Shown here in pieces: positions 54,811 to 63,667 of a stretch of 64,000 bases of DNA; the stretch's first letter is position 1; every line of letters begins with the position of its first letter. The notes beneath the pieces were generated by a model. The model was not told the origin of the DNA. It did not search any database and saw only the letters and a list, made by a program, of their open reading frames with translations. This DNA is from Roseinatronobacter ekhonensis (lineage in GTDB: Bacteria; Pseudomonadota; Alphaproteobacteria; Rhodobacterales; Rhodobacteraceae). The stretch spans positions 1 to 64,000 of the forward strand of contig NZ_UIHC01000006.1 in NCBI RefSeq assembly GCF_900499075.1, read 5' to 3'. A program made the position numbers and the translations under genes.

Positions 54811-57800
54811 TCGGTATCGTTTCATGGGCCGCGACCCATGCGCGGATGGTGCTTGCCCTGATTGTCATGACATTGGGTGCCGGTGCTGCCGCCTATTTTG
54901 GTCTGCCCAAAGAGGGCGAGCCGGATATCGAGGTGCCTGCCGTCATCATTACAGTGCCGTTTCCCGGCGTTAACGCGGTCGATTCCGAGGATGCCATCGT
55001 CAAGCCGATGGAAACCGAGCTTGCTGGGCTGGACGGGCTGAAAAAGCTGGGCGCGTTTTCCGCCGACGGTATCGGCGCTGCGGTGCTGGAGTTTGAATTC
55101 GGCTGGAACAAGTCGGAAACCATGGCGGATATTCGCGATGCGATGACCCGCGCCGAAGCGCAATTTCCCAGTGGTGCGCAGAATTATACCATAACGGAAA
55201 TCAACTTCTCCGAATTTCCCATCGTCATTGTGGCATTGTCGGGCGACGTGTCCGAGCGGACCCTGCTTACGGCCACGCGCAGCCTGCAAACCCGGATAGA
55301 GGCGCTCGATTCCGTGCTGGAGGCCGAGATCGCGGGGTCGCGCGATGAAATGGTCGAGGTGCTGATCGACCCACTGAAGCTGGAGGCGTATAACGTCACA
55401 GCTGGAGAGTTGATCCAGACGGTCGGGGCCAATAACCAGCTTGTCGCCGCAGGGCAGGTTGAAACCGCAAGCGGGGCGTTTTCCGTAACGGTGCCGTCCA
55501 CCTTCGAAGATACGCGCGATATCTACCGCCTGCCGATCAAGGTGAACGGCGATTCGGTTGTGACGCTGGGCGATCTGGCTGAAATTCGGATGACCTTTGC
55601 CGATCGTGAAGGGACCGCGCGGTTCAACGGCGAGGAAAACCTTGCCATTCAGGTGGTCAAGCGCAAGGGGTTCAACGCGATCGACACGGTCGCGGCCGTG
55701 CGCACAGCGATCGAAGCAGAGCAGGCAAGCTGGGATGCGGAATTGCGCAATTCCGTCCATATCACCACCGCGCTGGACCAATCCGTGCAGGTTGACGAGA
55801 TGGTGCGCCAGTTGGAAGGGTCCGTTCTGACCGCCATCGTGCTGGTTATGATCGTGGTGCTTGCGGCGCTTGGCACCCGGTCGGCGCTGTTGGTGGGTTT
55901 TGCCATTCCGGCATCGTTCCTGCTGTGCTTCATCTTGCTGGGTGTGATGGGCGTCGCCGTATCGAACATCGTGATGTTCGGGCTAATTCTTGCGGTCGGG
56001 GTTCTGGTCGATGGCGCGGTGGTTGTTACCGAATACGCCGACAAGCGTATCGCGGCCGGTGACGGGCCGATGCAATCCTATGTACGCGCCGCGCAGCGCA
56101 TGTTCTGGCCGGTTATCGCCTCTACCGCGACAACGCTCTGTGCGTTCCTGCCCATGCTGTTCTGGCCCGGTGTGGCCGGTGAATTCATGGGCATGCTTCC
56201 GGTCACGCTGATTTTCGTGCTGACGGCCTCGTTGATTGTTGCGCTGGTGTTTCTACCCGTCATGGGCGGGGTTACAGGACGTATGGCGCGGCGCGTCGGC
56301 CAGATGTCGGACGGCTTGCGCCGTTTGCCGTGGGTTTTGCGTCTGCCTTTTGCCGCGCTGGCAATCGCTGGGATGTGGCTGGGCGGTATGCTTATGCTGA
56401 ACCCCGGTTTTCTTGCGGGCGGCACGCAAGCAGCACAGTCTGCGGTCGAATTGTTGCCGGGCGCAGTGCTTCTGGCGCTGGCGGCTGTCGGCGTTTCCAT
56501 CACGTTCGGCGCAATCGCCATCCGCCGTCCAGCCAAGACCATTGACGCCAGCCGCCAATACGGGCTGACCGGCTGGCTGGCAAAATTCGCCGTGGGCAAC
56601 CCGGTCATGCCGATTGTGATTGTCGTGGCCGTGGTCGCCTTTGTGATGAGCGTGTTCCAGTATTACGGCGCGAACAACCGTGGTGTGGAGTTCTTTGTCG
56701 AGACGGAACCCGAGCAGGGCATCATTTATGTCCGTGCTCGCGGGAACCTGTCTTTGGACGAAAAAGATTCGCTTGTGCGGCAGGCCGAACAGGTCGCCAT
56801 GACAACCGACGGTGTAGATTCGGTTTTTGCTTTCGCGGGCGATGGCGGGCTGAACACAAATACCGGTGGCACAAGTGCCCCCAATGATGCTGTGGGGCAG
56901 GTTCAGTTCGAGCTGACGAGCTGGCAAACCCGCACGGATGACCCGGAAATGTCCGGGTCGCGCATCGTGGAACGGATGCAGGCGCGCTTGTCGGAAATTC
57001 CTGGCATCTATGCCGAAACGCTCATTCAGGCGGGCGGGCCTGCGGGCGCAAAGCCCGTGCATTTGCGCCTGACCGGACAGGATTTCGAGACGCTGGAGCA
57101 AGCCGTCGATCAGGTCCGCGCAAAATTCGCGGATACGCCCGGTCTGTTTGATCTGGAAGACACCCGTCCCGTGCCCGGCATCGACTGGCAGATCAATGTC
57201 GACACAGAGATTGCGGGCCGTTTCGGGGCAGATGTGCAGACCATTGGCGGCATGGTGCAACTTGTGACCCGCGGGTTGCTGCTGGACACCATGCGCGTCG
57301 ACAGTTCCGAAGAGGAAATCGACATCCGCGTGCGGCTGCCAGAGGAAAACCGGCTGCTCTCGACACTGGAAACCCTGCGTGTCCAGACCAATTTCGGGAT
57401 GGTTCCGTTGTCGAATTTCATCACCACCGAAACCGTCGCCAGCCGCTCGCGCATCGACCGGATGGATCAGCAGCGTTATTTCGATGTGAAGGCTGATGTG
57501 CGCGCCAATCTGGAGCAGCTTGTCGATGAAGACGGTGTGGTGCAGCGGGTTGTCACCCGTTCCGAAACCCACCCCGCAGAGAGCGAAGAGGGATCAGAGG
57601 CCCATACCCGCGCCGTCGAAACCGTGGCCGAGATGGAGCGCAATGGCTGGCGTTCTGTCCCGATCACCGCGACCGAACGGATCGAAACGTTGACGGAGTG
57701 GTTGCAAACAGAAGCGGACCTGCCTGCGGCCATCGACTGGGAATGGACGGGCGAGCAACAGGACCAGCAGGAGAGCCAGCAATTCCTGATGTATGCCTTC

Positions 57801-58505
57801 GGCGCCGCGCTGGGCTTGATGTTCGTCATCCTGCTGACCCAGTTCAACAGCTTCTACAACTCTGTTTTGGTGCTTCTGGCGGTCATCCTGTCCAGTGCCG
57901 GTGTGCTGATCGGCATGCTGGTGATGGAGCAGACCTTCTCTGTTATCATGACCGGCACCGGCATCGTGGCGCTTGCGGGTATCGTGGTGAACAACAACAT
58001 CGTGCTGATCGACACCTATCAAAGCTACGCCAAGATCATGCCAAGGATCGAAGCGATCATCCGCACGGTCGAGGCGCGTATCCGCCCTGTGCTGATGACC
58101 ACGATCACCACCATGGCCGGTCTGACGCCCATGATGCTGGGGATCAGTCTGGATTTCGCAAATGGCGGCTACAGCATCGACAGCCCGACGGCGCTGTGGT
58201 GGAAGCAACTCGCAACGGCTGTGGTCTTTGGCCTAGGCGTGGCCACGGTTCTGACGCTGATGCTGACGCCTGCGCTGTTGGCACTGCGTGTCTGGATCGA
58301 AAAGGGTGCCTATCGCGGCGCGCTTGGACTGCGCTGGTTGTTTGCCAAACGTGGCAGCGCGGCGCGGCGTGACCGTGCACTTGAAAAGAAGCTTGCGCGC
58401 ATACGCGGCACGGAGCTGATCTGGGATACCGGGGTCACGCCGCCGCGCCCTGTCCCGGTCGCACCGGATATCGAGCCGGAATTGCCGCTGCGGGCTGCGG
58501 AATAG
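54807..58505 (+). CDS. RND multidrug-type efflux permease, extended form
   Basis: A 1232-aa inner-membrane pump of the AcrB/MdtB superfamily. Typical features are FPGVNAVDSEDAIVKPMETE, GILVDGAVVVTEYADKR-type TM4 acidic residues (LAVGVLVDGAVVVTEYADK) and GIVVNNNIVLIDTYQSY. It is about 190 residues longer than usual. Residues about 485-580 hold two additional hydrophobic segments (FAALAIAGMWLGGMLML and VLLALAAVGVSITFGAIAI), and an acidic insertion lies near residue 915-945. No outer-membrane channel gene is adjacent. Confidence 0.9.
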   Translation: MIGIVSWAATHARMVLALIVMTLGAGAAAYFGLPKEGEPDIEVPAVIITVPFPGVNAVDSEDAIVKPMETELAGLDGLKKLGAFSADGIGAAVLEFEFGWNKSETMADIRDAMTRAEAQFPSGAQNYTITEINFSEFPIVIVALSGDVSERTLLTATRSLQTRIEALDSVLEAEIAGSRDEMVEVLIDPLKLEAYNVTAGELIQTVGANNQLVAAGQVETASGAFSVTVPSTFEDTRDIYRLPIKVNGDSVVTLGDLAEIRMTFADREGTARFNGEENLAIQVVKRKGFNAIDTVAAVRTAIEAEQASWDAELRNSVHITTALDQSVQVDEMVRQLEGSVLTAIVLVMIVVLAALGTRSALLVGFAIPASFLLCFILLGVMGVAVSNIVMFGLILAVGVLVDGAVVVTEYADKRIAAGDGPMQSYVRAAQRMFWPVIASTATTLCAFLPMLFWPGVAGEFMGMLPVTLIFVLTASLIVALVFLPVMGGVTGRMARRVGQMSDGLRRLPWVLRLPFAALAIAGMWLGGMLMLNPGFLAGGTQAAQSAVELLPGAVLLALAAVGVSITFGAIAIRRPAKTIDASRQYGLTGWLAKFAVGNPVMPIVIVVAVVAFVMSVFQYYGANNRGVEFFVETEPEQGIIYVRARGNLSLDEKDSLVRQAEQVAMTTDGVDSVFAFAGDGGLNTNTGGTSAPNDAVGQVQFELTSWQTRTDDPEMSGSRIVERMQARLSEIPGIYAETLIQAGGPAGAKPVHLRLTGQDFETLEQAVDQVRAKFADTPGLFDLEDTRPVPGIDWQINVDTEIAGRFGADVQTIGGMVQLVTRGLLLDTMRVDSSEEEIDIRVRLPEENRLLSTLETLRVQTNFGMVPLSNFITTETVASRSRIDRMDQQRYFDVKADVRANLEQLVDEDGVVQRVVTRSETHPAESEEGSEAHTRAVETVAEMERNGWRSVPITATERIETLTEWLQTEADLPAAIDWEWTGEQQDQQESQQFLMYAFGAALGLMFVILLTQFNSFYNSVLVLLAVILSSAGVLIGMLVMEQTFSVIMTGTGIVALAGIVVNNNIVLIDTYQSYAKIMPRIEAIIRTVEARIRPVLMTTITTMAGLTPMMLGISLDFANGGYSIDSPTALWWKQLATAVVFGLGVATVLTLMLTPALLALRVWIEKGAYRGALGLRWLFAKRGSAARRDRALEKKLARIRGTELIWDTGVTPPRPVPVAPDIEPELPLRAAE

Positions 58506-58528
58506 CGGCGCTTTGGATAGGCGACTGC

Positions 58529-58596
58529 AGGGGGCGCTCGCGCCCCCTCTTGGCCTGCGGCCAATTCACCCCCTGAGGATATTTCCGCAAGGATGA
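58529..58596 (+). repeat. Palindromic intergenic repeat, copy 2
   Basis: AGGGGGCGCTCGCGCCCCCT hairpin, then TGGCC-TGC-GGCCA hairpin, then ATTCACCCC, then AGGATATTT..GCAAGGATGAA. It is a diverged copy of the unit at 24840-24896, in opposite orientation on the map, located after the RND pump gene. No gene begins at its terminal ATG (the frame stops after 11 codons). Confidence 0.8.
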
Positions 58597-58624
58597 ATGG
58601 GCAAAAGGTGCCGCGTTTGGCGTG

Positions 58625-59392
58625 TTAGCTTTCGCGGATGAAAACCGGTTGATCCGGCGATGATCGCGTGCGGTCATAAACGTACCCGCCAGTCTGAAAG
58701 CCCTGCAAGTCTGCCGGATCTGTCAGGCGATGTTCCAAGATGAACCGCGCCATGGCACCGCGGGCTTTCTTGGCGAAAAAGCTGATGACCTTGGGGTCCG
58801 CGCCGTCGCGGCTGTCCATAAATTGCGGGGTGACAATGCGTGGCGAGAGTGCATCCAAATCCACCGCACCGAAATACTCCTGCGAGGCGCAGTTGACCAC
58901 GACATTGGCACCGGCCTGCGCTGCCGCGTCATTCAGCGCCTTGGAAATACTGTCGCCCCAATACGCATAGAGCGATTTGCCTTTCGAGGTTGCAAGGCGG
59001 CTGCCCATTTCCAGCCGGTAGGGTTGCATCGCGTCAAACGGGCGCAGCAGGCCGTATAGCCCCGACAGGATGCGCAAATGCCCTGTCGCCCAATCCAGCG
59101 CATCGGCATCAAGCGAGTGGGCATCCAGCCCTGTATAGGTGTCGCCCGCGAAGGCATGAATTGCGGGACGGGTCGCTTCTGGCGCGGGGTCGGCCTGAAA
59201 GGATTCGAACCGTTCCAGGTTCAGTTCCGCCAGCTTGTCGCTGATATGCATCAGCTTTCTCAGCCCCGGTGCGCCCAGCTTCTTGGCAGTCGCGGCCAGC
59301 ACCACGGCGTCTGTCTGAAAATCGGGTGACGTGGACGCAACGTCCTGAGGCGACCAGTCGAGTTTTTTCGCAGGGGACAAGATAACAAGCAT
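58625..59392 (-). CDS. yaaA: Peroxide stress protein YaaA (DUF328)
   Basis: A 255-aa YaaA/UPF0246 protein that lowers intracellular iron and limits damage during peroxide stress in E. coli. The signature MLVILSPAKKLDW is at the N-terminus. INCASQEYF-type (VVNCASQEYFGAVD) and the C-terminal KKARGAMARFI are present. I use ATG 59392; an ATG eight codons upstream lacks support. Confidence 0.92.
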   Translation of the reverse strand: MLVILSPAKKLDWSPQDVASTSPDFQTDAVVLAATAKKLGAPGLRKLMHISDKLAELNLERFESFQADPAPEATRPAIHAFAGDTYTGLDAHSLDADALDWATGHLRILSGLYGLLRPFDAMQPYRLEMGSRLATSKGKSLYAYWGDSISKALNDAAAQAGANVVVNCASQEYFGAVDLDALSPRIVTPQFMDSRDGADPKVISFFAKKARGAMARFILEHRLTDPADLQGFQTGGYVYDRTRSSPDQPVFIRES

Positions 59393-59520
59393 CAGCGCGG
59401 TCCTTCGTGGCAACACTGCTTACCTAGCGATTGTGTCGCTGCTGTCCAGACGGGTGAAATGGTTGCTCTTGGTGGCGCGCGCCCTTAGATAGGGCCTATC
59501 CAATCGCGAAAAGGCCCAAG

Positions 59521-59808
59521 ATGCTGTCGATCATCCAGATTATCCTGCTTGTGCTGAACGTGGCGCAATTCATCATTATCGCGCATATCATCCTGAGTTG
59601 GTTGATAAATTTCAATGTTCTCAGCCTGGGGTCGCCGATGGTGGCGTCGATCTGGGATGGCATTAACCGGCTGGTGGAGCCGGTCTATACCCGCATTCGC
59701 CGCTTTCTGCCCGATCTGGGCGGGATCGACCTTGCGCCGTTGGTTGCACTGCTGGCCATTTATGCGATCCAGATTATCCTGACCAACAATGCAGCCATGT
59801 TTATCTGA
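59521..59808 (+). CDS. YggT family membrane protein
   Basis: A 95-aa protein with two hydrophobic segments (IIQIILLVLNVAQFIIIAHI and LAPLVALLAIYAIQIIL) around the conserved VEPVYTRIRRFLPDLGGIDL loop. YggT proteins are associated with cell division/osmotic traits, and their exact role is unclear. Its 3' end overlaps recQ by 20 nt. Confidence 0.9.
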   Translation: MLSIIQIILLVLNVAQFIIIAHIILSWLINFNVLSLGSPMVASIWDGINRLVEPVYTRIRRFLPDLGGIDLAPLVALLAIYAIQIILTNNAAMFI

Positions 59809-61855
59809 GGGGGCTGACCCTCAGGCAATCCTTCAACAGGTATTCGGGTTTGACGGGTTCCGCCCGGGACAGGCCGAAATCGTGGAATCTGTCGCCGCCG
59901 GGCAAGACACGCTTGCGCTGATGCCCACGGGCGGCGGTAAATCGTTATGTTTTCAACTCCCTGCATTGTGCCGTGACGGTCTGACCGTTGTGATTTCGCC
60001 GCTGATCGCGCTGATGCGTGACCAAGTGCGCGGGTTGCAGGAACTGGGCGTGGCGGCAGGGTCGCTGACATCCGGCAACACAGAGGCCGAGCGCGACGCG
60101 GTGTTCGAGGCCATAGACCGGCGGGACTTGAAGCTGCTGTATATTGCGCCCGAGCGGTTGGCGTCGTCGGGCACGCTGGACCTGCTGCGCCGCGCCCGCT
60201 GCACGCTGATCGCGGTGGATGAGGCGCATTGCGTCAGCCAGTGGGGGCATGATTTCCGCCCCGACTACCTGCGTATTGGCGATCTGCGCCGCGCGTTGGA
60301 CGTGCCGATGGCGGCGTTTACCGCCACCGCAGATGCCGAAACCCGCGCCGAGATCCTGAAACGGCTGTTCGAGGGGCGCGCGCCGAACATCTTTTTGCGC
60401 GGGTTCGATCGGCCGAACATCACGCTCAATTTCACGGTCAAGGACAGCCCGCGCAAGCAGATCCTGACCTATGCAGGCGCGCGGCGCGGGCAGTCGGGGA
60501 TTGTGTATTGCGGGACCCGTGCACGCACCGAAGCCTTGGCGCAAGGGCTGCGCGAGGCGGGCCACAACGCCCGCGCCTATCATGGCGGGATGGAAGCAGA
60601 CACCCGCCGCGCCGTGGAAGAACTGTTCCAGCGCGAGGATGACCTGATCGTGGTGGCGACCGTGGCGTTCGGCATGGGCATAGACAAGCCCGATATCCGC
60701 TGGGTGGCCCATGCCGATTTGCCGAAATCCATCGAGGCGTATTATCAGGAAATCGGCCGCGCCGGGCGTGACGGCGCGCCTGCCGACACGTTCACGCTGT
60801 ATGGCCCCGATGATATTCGCCTGCGCCGGTCGCAAATAGACGAAAGCCCTGCGCCGCCGGAACGACGAGAGGCTGACCATGTGCGGTTGAACGCTCTTCT
60901 GGGGCTGGCAGAGGCCGTGGGATGCCGCCGTCAGGTGCTTTTGTCCTATTTTGGCGAGGCGTCAGAGCCTTGCGGGAATTGCGACCTGTGCGCCCGACCG
61001 GTCAAGCTGTTCGATGCGACCACACCCGTGCGCAAGGCGCTGTCGGCCATGCTGCGCACGGATGAGCGGTTCGGCGTGGGTCACTTGGTCGATATTCTGA
61101 CTGGTAATGCCACCGACAAGGTGCGCGCGCGTGGACATGAGCACTTGCCCACCTTCGCCGTGGGCCGCGATCTGAGCCGCGCCAAGTGGCAGGCGGTGTT
61201 CCGGCAGATGATGGGGCGCGATCTGGTCCGCCCCGATGCCGAGCGCCACGGCGCGTTGCGGATGACCGAAGCGGCCCGCCCCATCCTGCGTGGAGAGGCC
61301 GAGATCACCCTGCGCGAAGATACGATCACAACCGCCCGTGACGGTCCTGCGGTCAAAGCGCTTGTTTCGGATGAAGACGCGCCGCTTTTGTCAGCTCTGA
61401 AAGCCAAGCGCCGCGCGCTGGCCGAAACCGCGCGCGTGCCCGCTTATGTCATCTTCACCGACCGCACCTTGATCGAAATGGCGGAAACCCGGCCAAACAG
61501 CATGGATGCAATGGCGCGCATTTCCGGCGTGGGGGCGACCAAGCTGGAGCGTTACGGGGCAGAGTTTCTGGCCGTAATTACCGGCGCCATGCCGGACGCG
61601 CAGCACCCCCAGCGCCGCAAGCTGGCTGGGCGCGAGGCAGGCGCGCTGTTTGACGAACTGGCAGAGGTCGCGCGCGGACTGGAGCGGGGCGCGGACGGCA
61701 CGGGCAAGTTGCTGACGCTGACCCCTGCGACTTTGCGCGCCATTGCCGAACGGCGCCCCGCCAATGATGCCGATCTGGCCCGGATCAGGGGCATGGATGA
61801 CGCACGCATGGAACGGTTCGGCGCAGAGATTCTGTCCCGTCTGCATAGCCTCTGA
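59789..61855 (+). CDS. recQ: ATP-dependent DNA helicase RecQ
   Basis: A 688-aa RecQ helicase. Q motif FGFDGFRPGQAEIV, Walker A PTGGGKSLCFQ, DEAH, GRAGRDG and the zinc-binding CGNCDLC region are present. Two HRDC-like modules follow: one at about residues 535-605 and a second, shorter helical one at the C-terminus (ATLRAIAERRPANDADLARI). ATG 59789 lies inside yggT without a clear ribosome-binding site, so translation is probably coupled. Confidence 0.94.
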   Translation: MQPCLSEGADPQAILQQVFGFDGFRPGQAEIVESVAAGQDTLALMPTGGGKSLCFQLPALCRDGLTVVISPLIALMRDQVRGLQELGVAAGSLTSGNTEAERDAVFEAIDRRDLKLLYIAPERLASSGTLDLLRRARCTLIAVDEAHCVSQWGHDFRPDYLRIGDLRRALDVPMAAFTATADAETRAEILKRLFEGRAPNIFLRGFDRPNITLNFTVKDSPRKQILTYAGARRGQSGIVYCGTRARTEALAQGLREAGHNARAYHGGMEADTRRAVEELFQREDDLIVVATVAFGMGIDKPDIRWVAHADLPKSIEAYYQEIGRAGRDGAPADTFTLYGPDDIRLRRSQIDESPAPPERREADHVRLNALLGLAEAVGCRRQVLLSYFGEASEPCGNCDLCARPVKLFDATTPVRKALSAMLRTDERFGVGHLVDILTGNATDKVRARGHEHLPTFAVGRDLSRAKWQAVFRQMMGRDLVRPDAERHGALRMTEAARPILRGEAEITLREDTITTARDGPAVKALVSDEDAPLLSALKAKRRALAETARVPAYVIFTDRTLIEMAETRPNSMDAMARISGVGATKLERYGAEFLAVITGAMPDAQHPQRRKLAGREAGALFDELAEVARGLERGADGTGKLLTLTPATLRAIAERRPANDADLARIRGMDDARMERFGAEILSRLHSL

Positions 61856-61930
61856 CGCGCTACTTTACGTTGGGGCGGGGCTTGACCCGGCCTGCCGCCC
61901 GCGACACCCACGCGCCAGAAAGGAATTCCG

Positions 61931-62461
61931 ATGTATCCGTTTCTGCGCTTCGCCGCCCAAATGCTGAAATTCCGCAACGCGCCCCGGTTGGGGCTGCTGG
62001 ACACGCATGTGTCGCACCATCGCTGCTGGCCGTGGGATCTGGACCCTTGGGTCGAGTTGAACAATGGCCGCACGCTGACGCTATATGATCTGGGCCGCAT
62101 TCCGATGGCCATGCGCACAGGGCTGGGCGTGGTGCTGCGCAGCAAGGGATGGGGGATCACCGTGGCGGGCAATTCCAATCGCTACCGCAAGCGCATTCGC
62201 GCGTTCGAGCGGTTCGAGATGCGCAGCCGCTGCATTGGCTGGGATGCACGGTTTCTGTATACCGAGCAATCCATGTGGAAGGGCGCGGAATGTGCCAATC
62301 ACATCCTGATCCGCTCTGCCGTGACAAGTTCCAAGGGAATCGTGCCCACAGCAGATGTGCTGGATGCCCTTGGGCATAGCGGCGAAAGCCCTTCACTGCC
62401 CGATTGGGTGCAAGCCTGGATCGCTGCCGAGGCCACGCGCCCCTGGCCGCCAGTGATGTGA
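61931..62461 (+). CDS. Acyl-CoA thioesterase-like (hot-dog fold) protein
   Basis: A 176-aa protein resembling 4HBT/THEM6-like thioesterases, with the conserved DLDPWVELNNGRTLTLYDLG segment (hot-dog motif D-x-N-H-like) and RSRCIGWDARFLYTEQ. AAAGGAATTCC precedes the ATG. No operon partner is seen. The substrate is unknown. Confidence 0.8.
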   Translation: MYPFLRFAAQMLKFRNAPRLGLLDTHVSHHRCWPWDLDPWVELNNGRTLTLYDLGRIPMAMRTGLGVVLRSKGWGITVAGNSNRYRKRIRAFERFEMRSRCIGWDARFLYTEQSMWKGAECANHILIRSAVTSSKGIVPTADVLDALGHSGESPSLPDWVQAWIAAEATRPWPPVM

Positions 62462-62505
62462 TAAAACATCTATCACCATTACTGAATTTATAATCATTCT
62501 AATGT

Positions 62506-62519
62506 TTGATCTAGGTCAA
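62506..62519 (+). promoter_or_regulatory. FNR/FnrL-type binding site upstream of cytochrome c peroxidase
   Basis: TTGAT-CTAG-GTCAA differs from the FNR consensus TTGAT-N4-ATCAA at one base. A possible -10 (TAAGGT, 62542-62547) would put a start site about 41.5 bp downstream of the box centre, the classic class II activation position. Cytochrome c peroxidases are commonly FNR-activated at low oxygen. Confidence 0.65.
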
Positions 62520-62620
62520 AGCCGCCGCCGAATCCTCACGGTAAGGTGATCTCAGACGCGCGAAAGTTTTGCGGCACGTGTCGCAGGACCGTCAGGAGAT
62601 GACCGAACATGGAGGCCAAT

Positions 62621-63606
62621 ATGACCCCCGCTTTCTTCCCCGGCTAGGTGCCACGGCGCTTGCCCTTGTGCTTGGCGCAACCGCTGTTCATGCCGAGGAT
62701 ATCGCCGAATACATGGATTTCTTCGAGCCGCTGCCCTATCTGCCGCCGATTCCGGCCGATAACAGCATGGACAAAGCCAAGATCGAGCTTGGCCAGATGC
62801 TGTTCTTTGAACCGCGTATTTCAGCGTCGGGCGTGATTAGCTGCGCGACATGTCACAACCCTGCGCTTGGTTGGACCGACCGGATCGACCGCGCCGTGGG
62901 GCATGGTGGCTAGGTTGGCAACCGCAACACGCCGACCGTGCTGAACTCGGGTTTCCTTGGCGCGCAATTCTGGGACGGGCGCGAGCCTGACCTTGAAGGC
63001 CAGTCGCTTGGCCCCATTCAGGCCGATGTGGAAATGAACATGACGCTTGAAGAAGCGATCCAGCGCCTGAAAGAGTTCGAGGTGTATCAAGACCACTTCG
63101 CAACCGCCTTCCCGGAGGATGCCGACCCGATCCGCGCCGAAAACGTGGCCCTGTCGATTGCCGCATTCGAGCGCACGCTGAACACGCCCAATTCGCCACT
63201 GGACCGTTTCCTGCGCGGTGATGTGCAGGCGATGACCGATCAGCAGGTGGACGGCATGAAACTGTTTGTCGATGCAGGTTGCGTGGCGTGCCACAACGGC
63301 CCCGCCCTGACCGACAGCAACTATTACCGGTTCGAGCTGCCCAGCTCGAAGGATGAAGGCCGCTTTCTTGTTACGGGCGATGAGGCCGACAAATTCGCCT
63401 TCCGCACGCCGACGCTGCGCAACGTGGCTGTGACCTATCCGTATTTTAACAACGGGTCGGTGGACAACCTGCACGACGCGGTGAACCTGATGGGCGAACA
63501 GATGCTGGGGCAGGAATTCTCTGAAGATGAGAATGACGCGATCGTTGCCTTCCTGCACGCGCTGACGGGTGAAATGCCCGCAGTGGAAATTCCCGCGCTG
63601 CCATAA
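62621..63606 (+). pseudogene. Cytochrome c peroxidase (MauG/CcpA family), interrupted by an amber codon
   Basis: A di-heme peroxidase that would reduce H2O2 in the periplasm. Heme motifs CATCH and CVACH, with the family blocks GQMLFFEPRISASGVISC and NTPTVLNSGFLGAQFWDGR, are present. An in-frame TAG at 62911-62913 splits the conserved GHGG-x-VGNRNTP, where relatives usually have Gln (CAG). In addition, the best start, ATG 62621 behind GGAGG (62611-62615), runs out of frame into TAG 62645. One more C in the run at 62638-62641 would give a normal signal peptide (MTPAFFPRLGATALALVLGA). An ATG at 62599 is in frame but poorly placed. It is probably a recent pseudogene, unless sequencing errors are involved. 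Confidence 0.8.
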
Positions 63607-63667
63607 GGCGCGGGGTTTATCCCAACACTTTGCCGTCCCTGCGTCCTCCCACGCCGGGGCGGCTTTT

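Noticed and set aside
62911-62913. Programmed read-through of TAG (pyrrolysine or similar) in the peroxidase
   Set aside because: The position corresponds to an ordinary conserved Gln, no recoding element is visible, and a second frame problem near the start points to decay or sequencing error instead.
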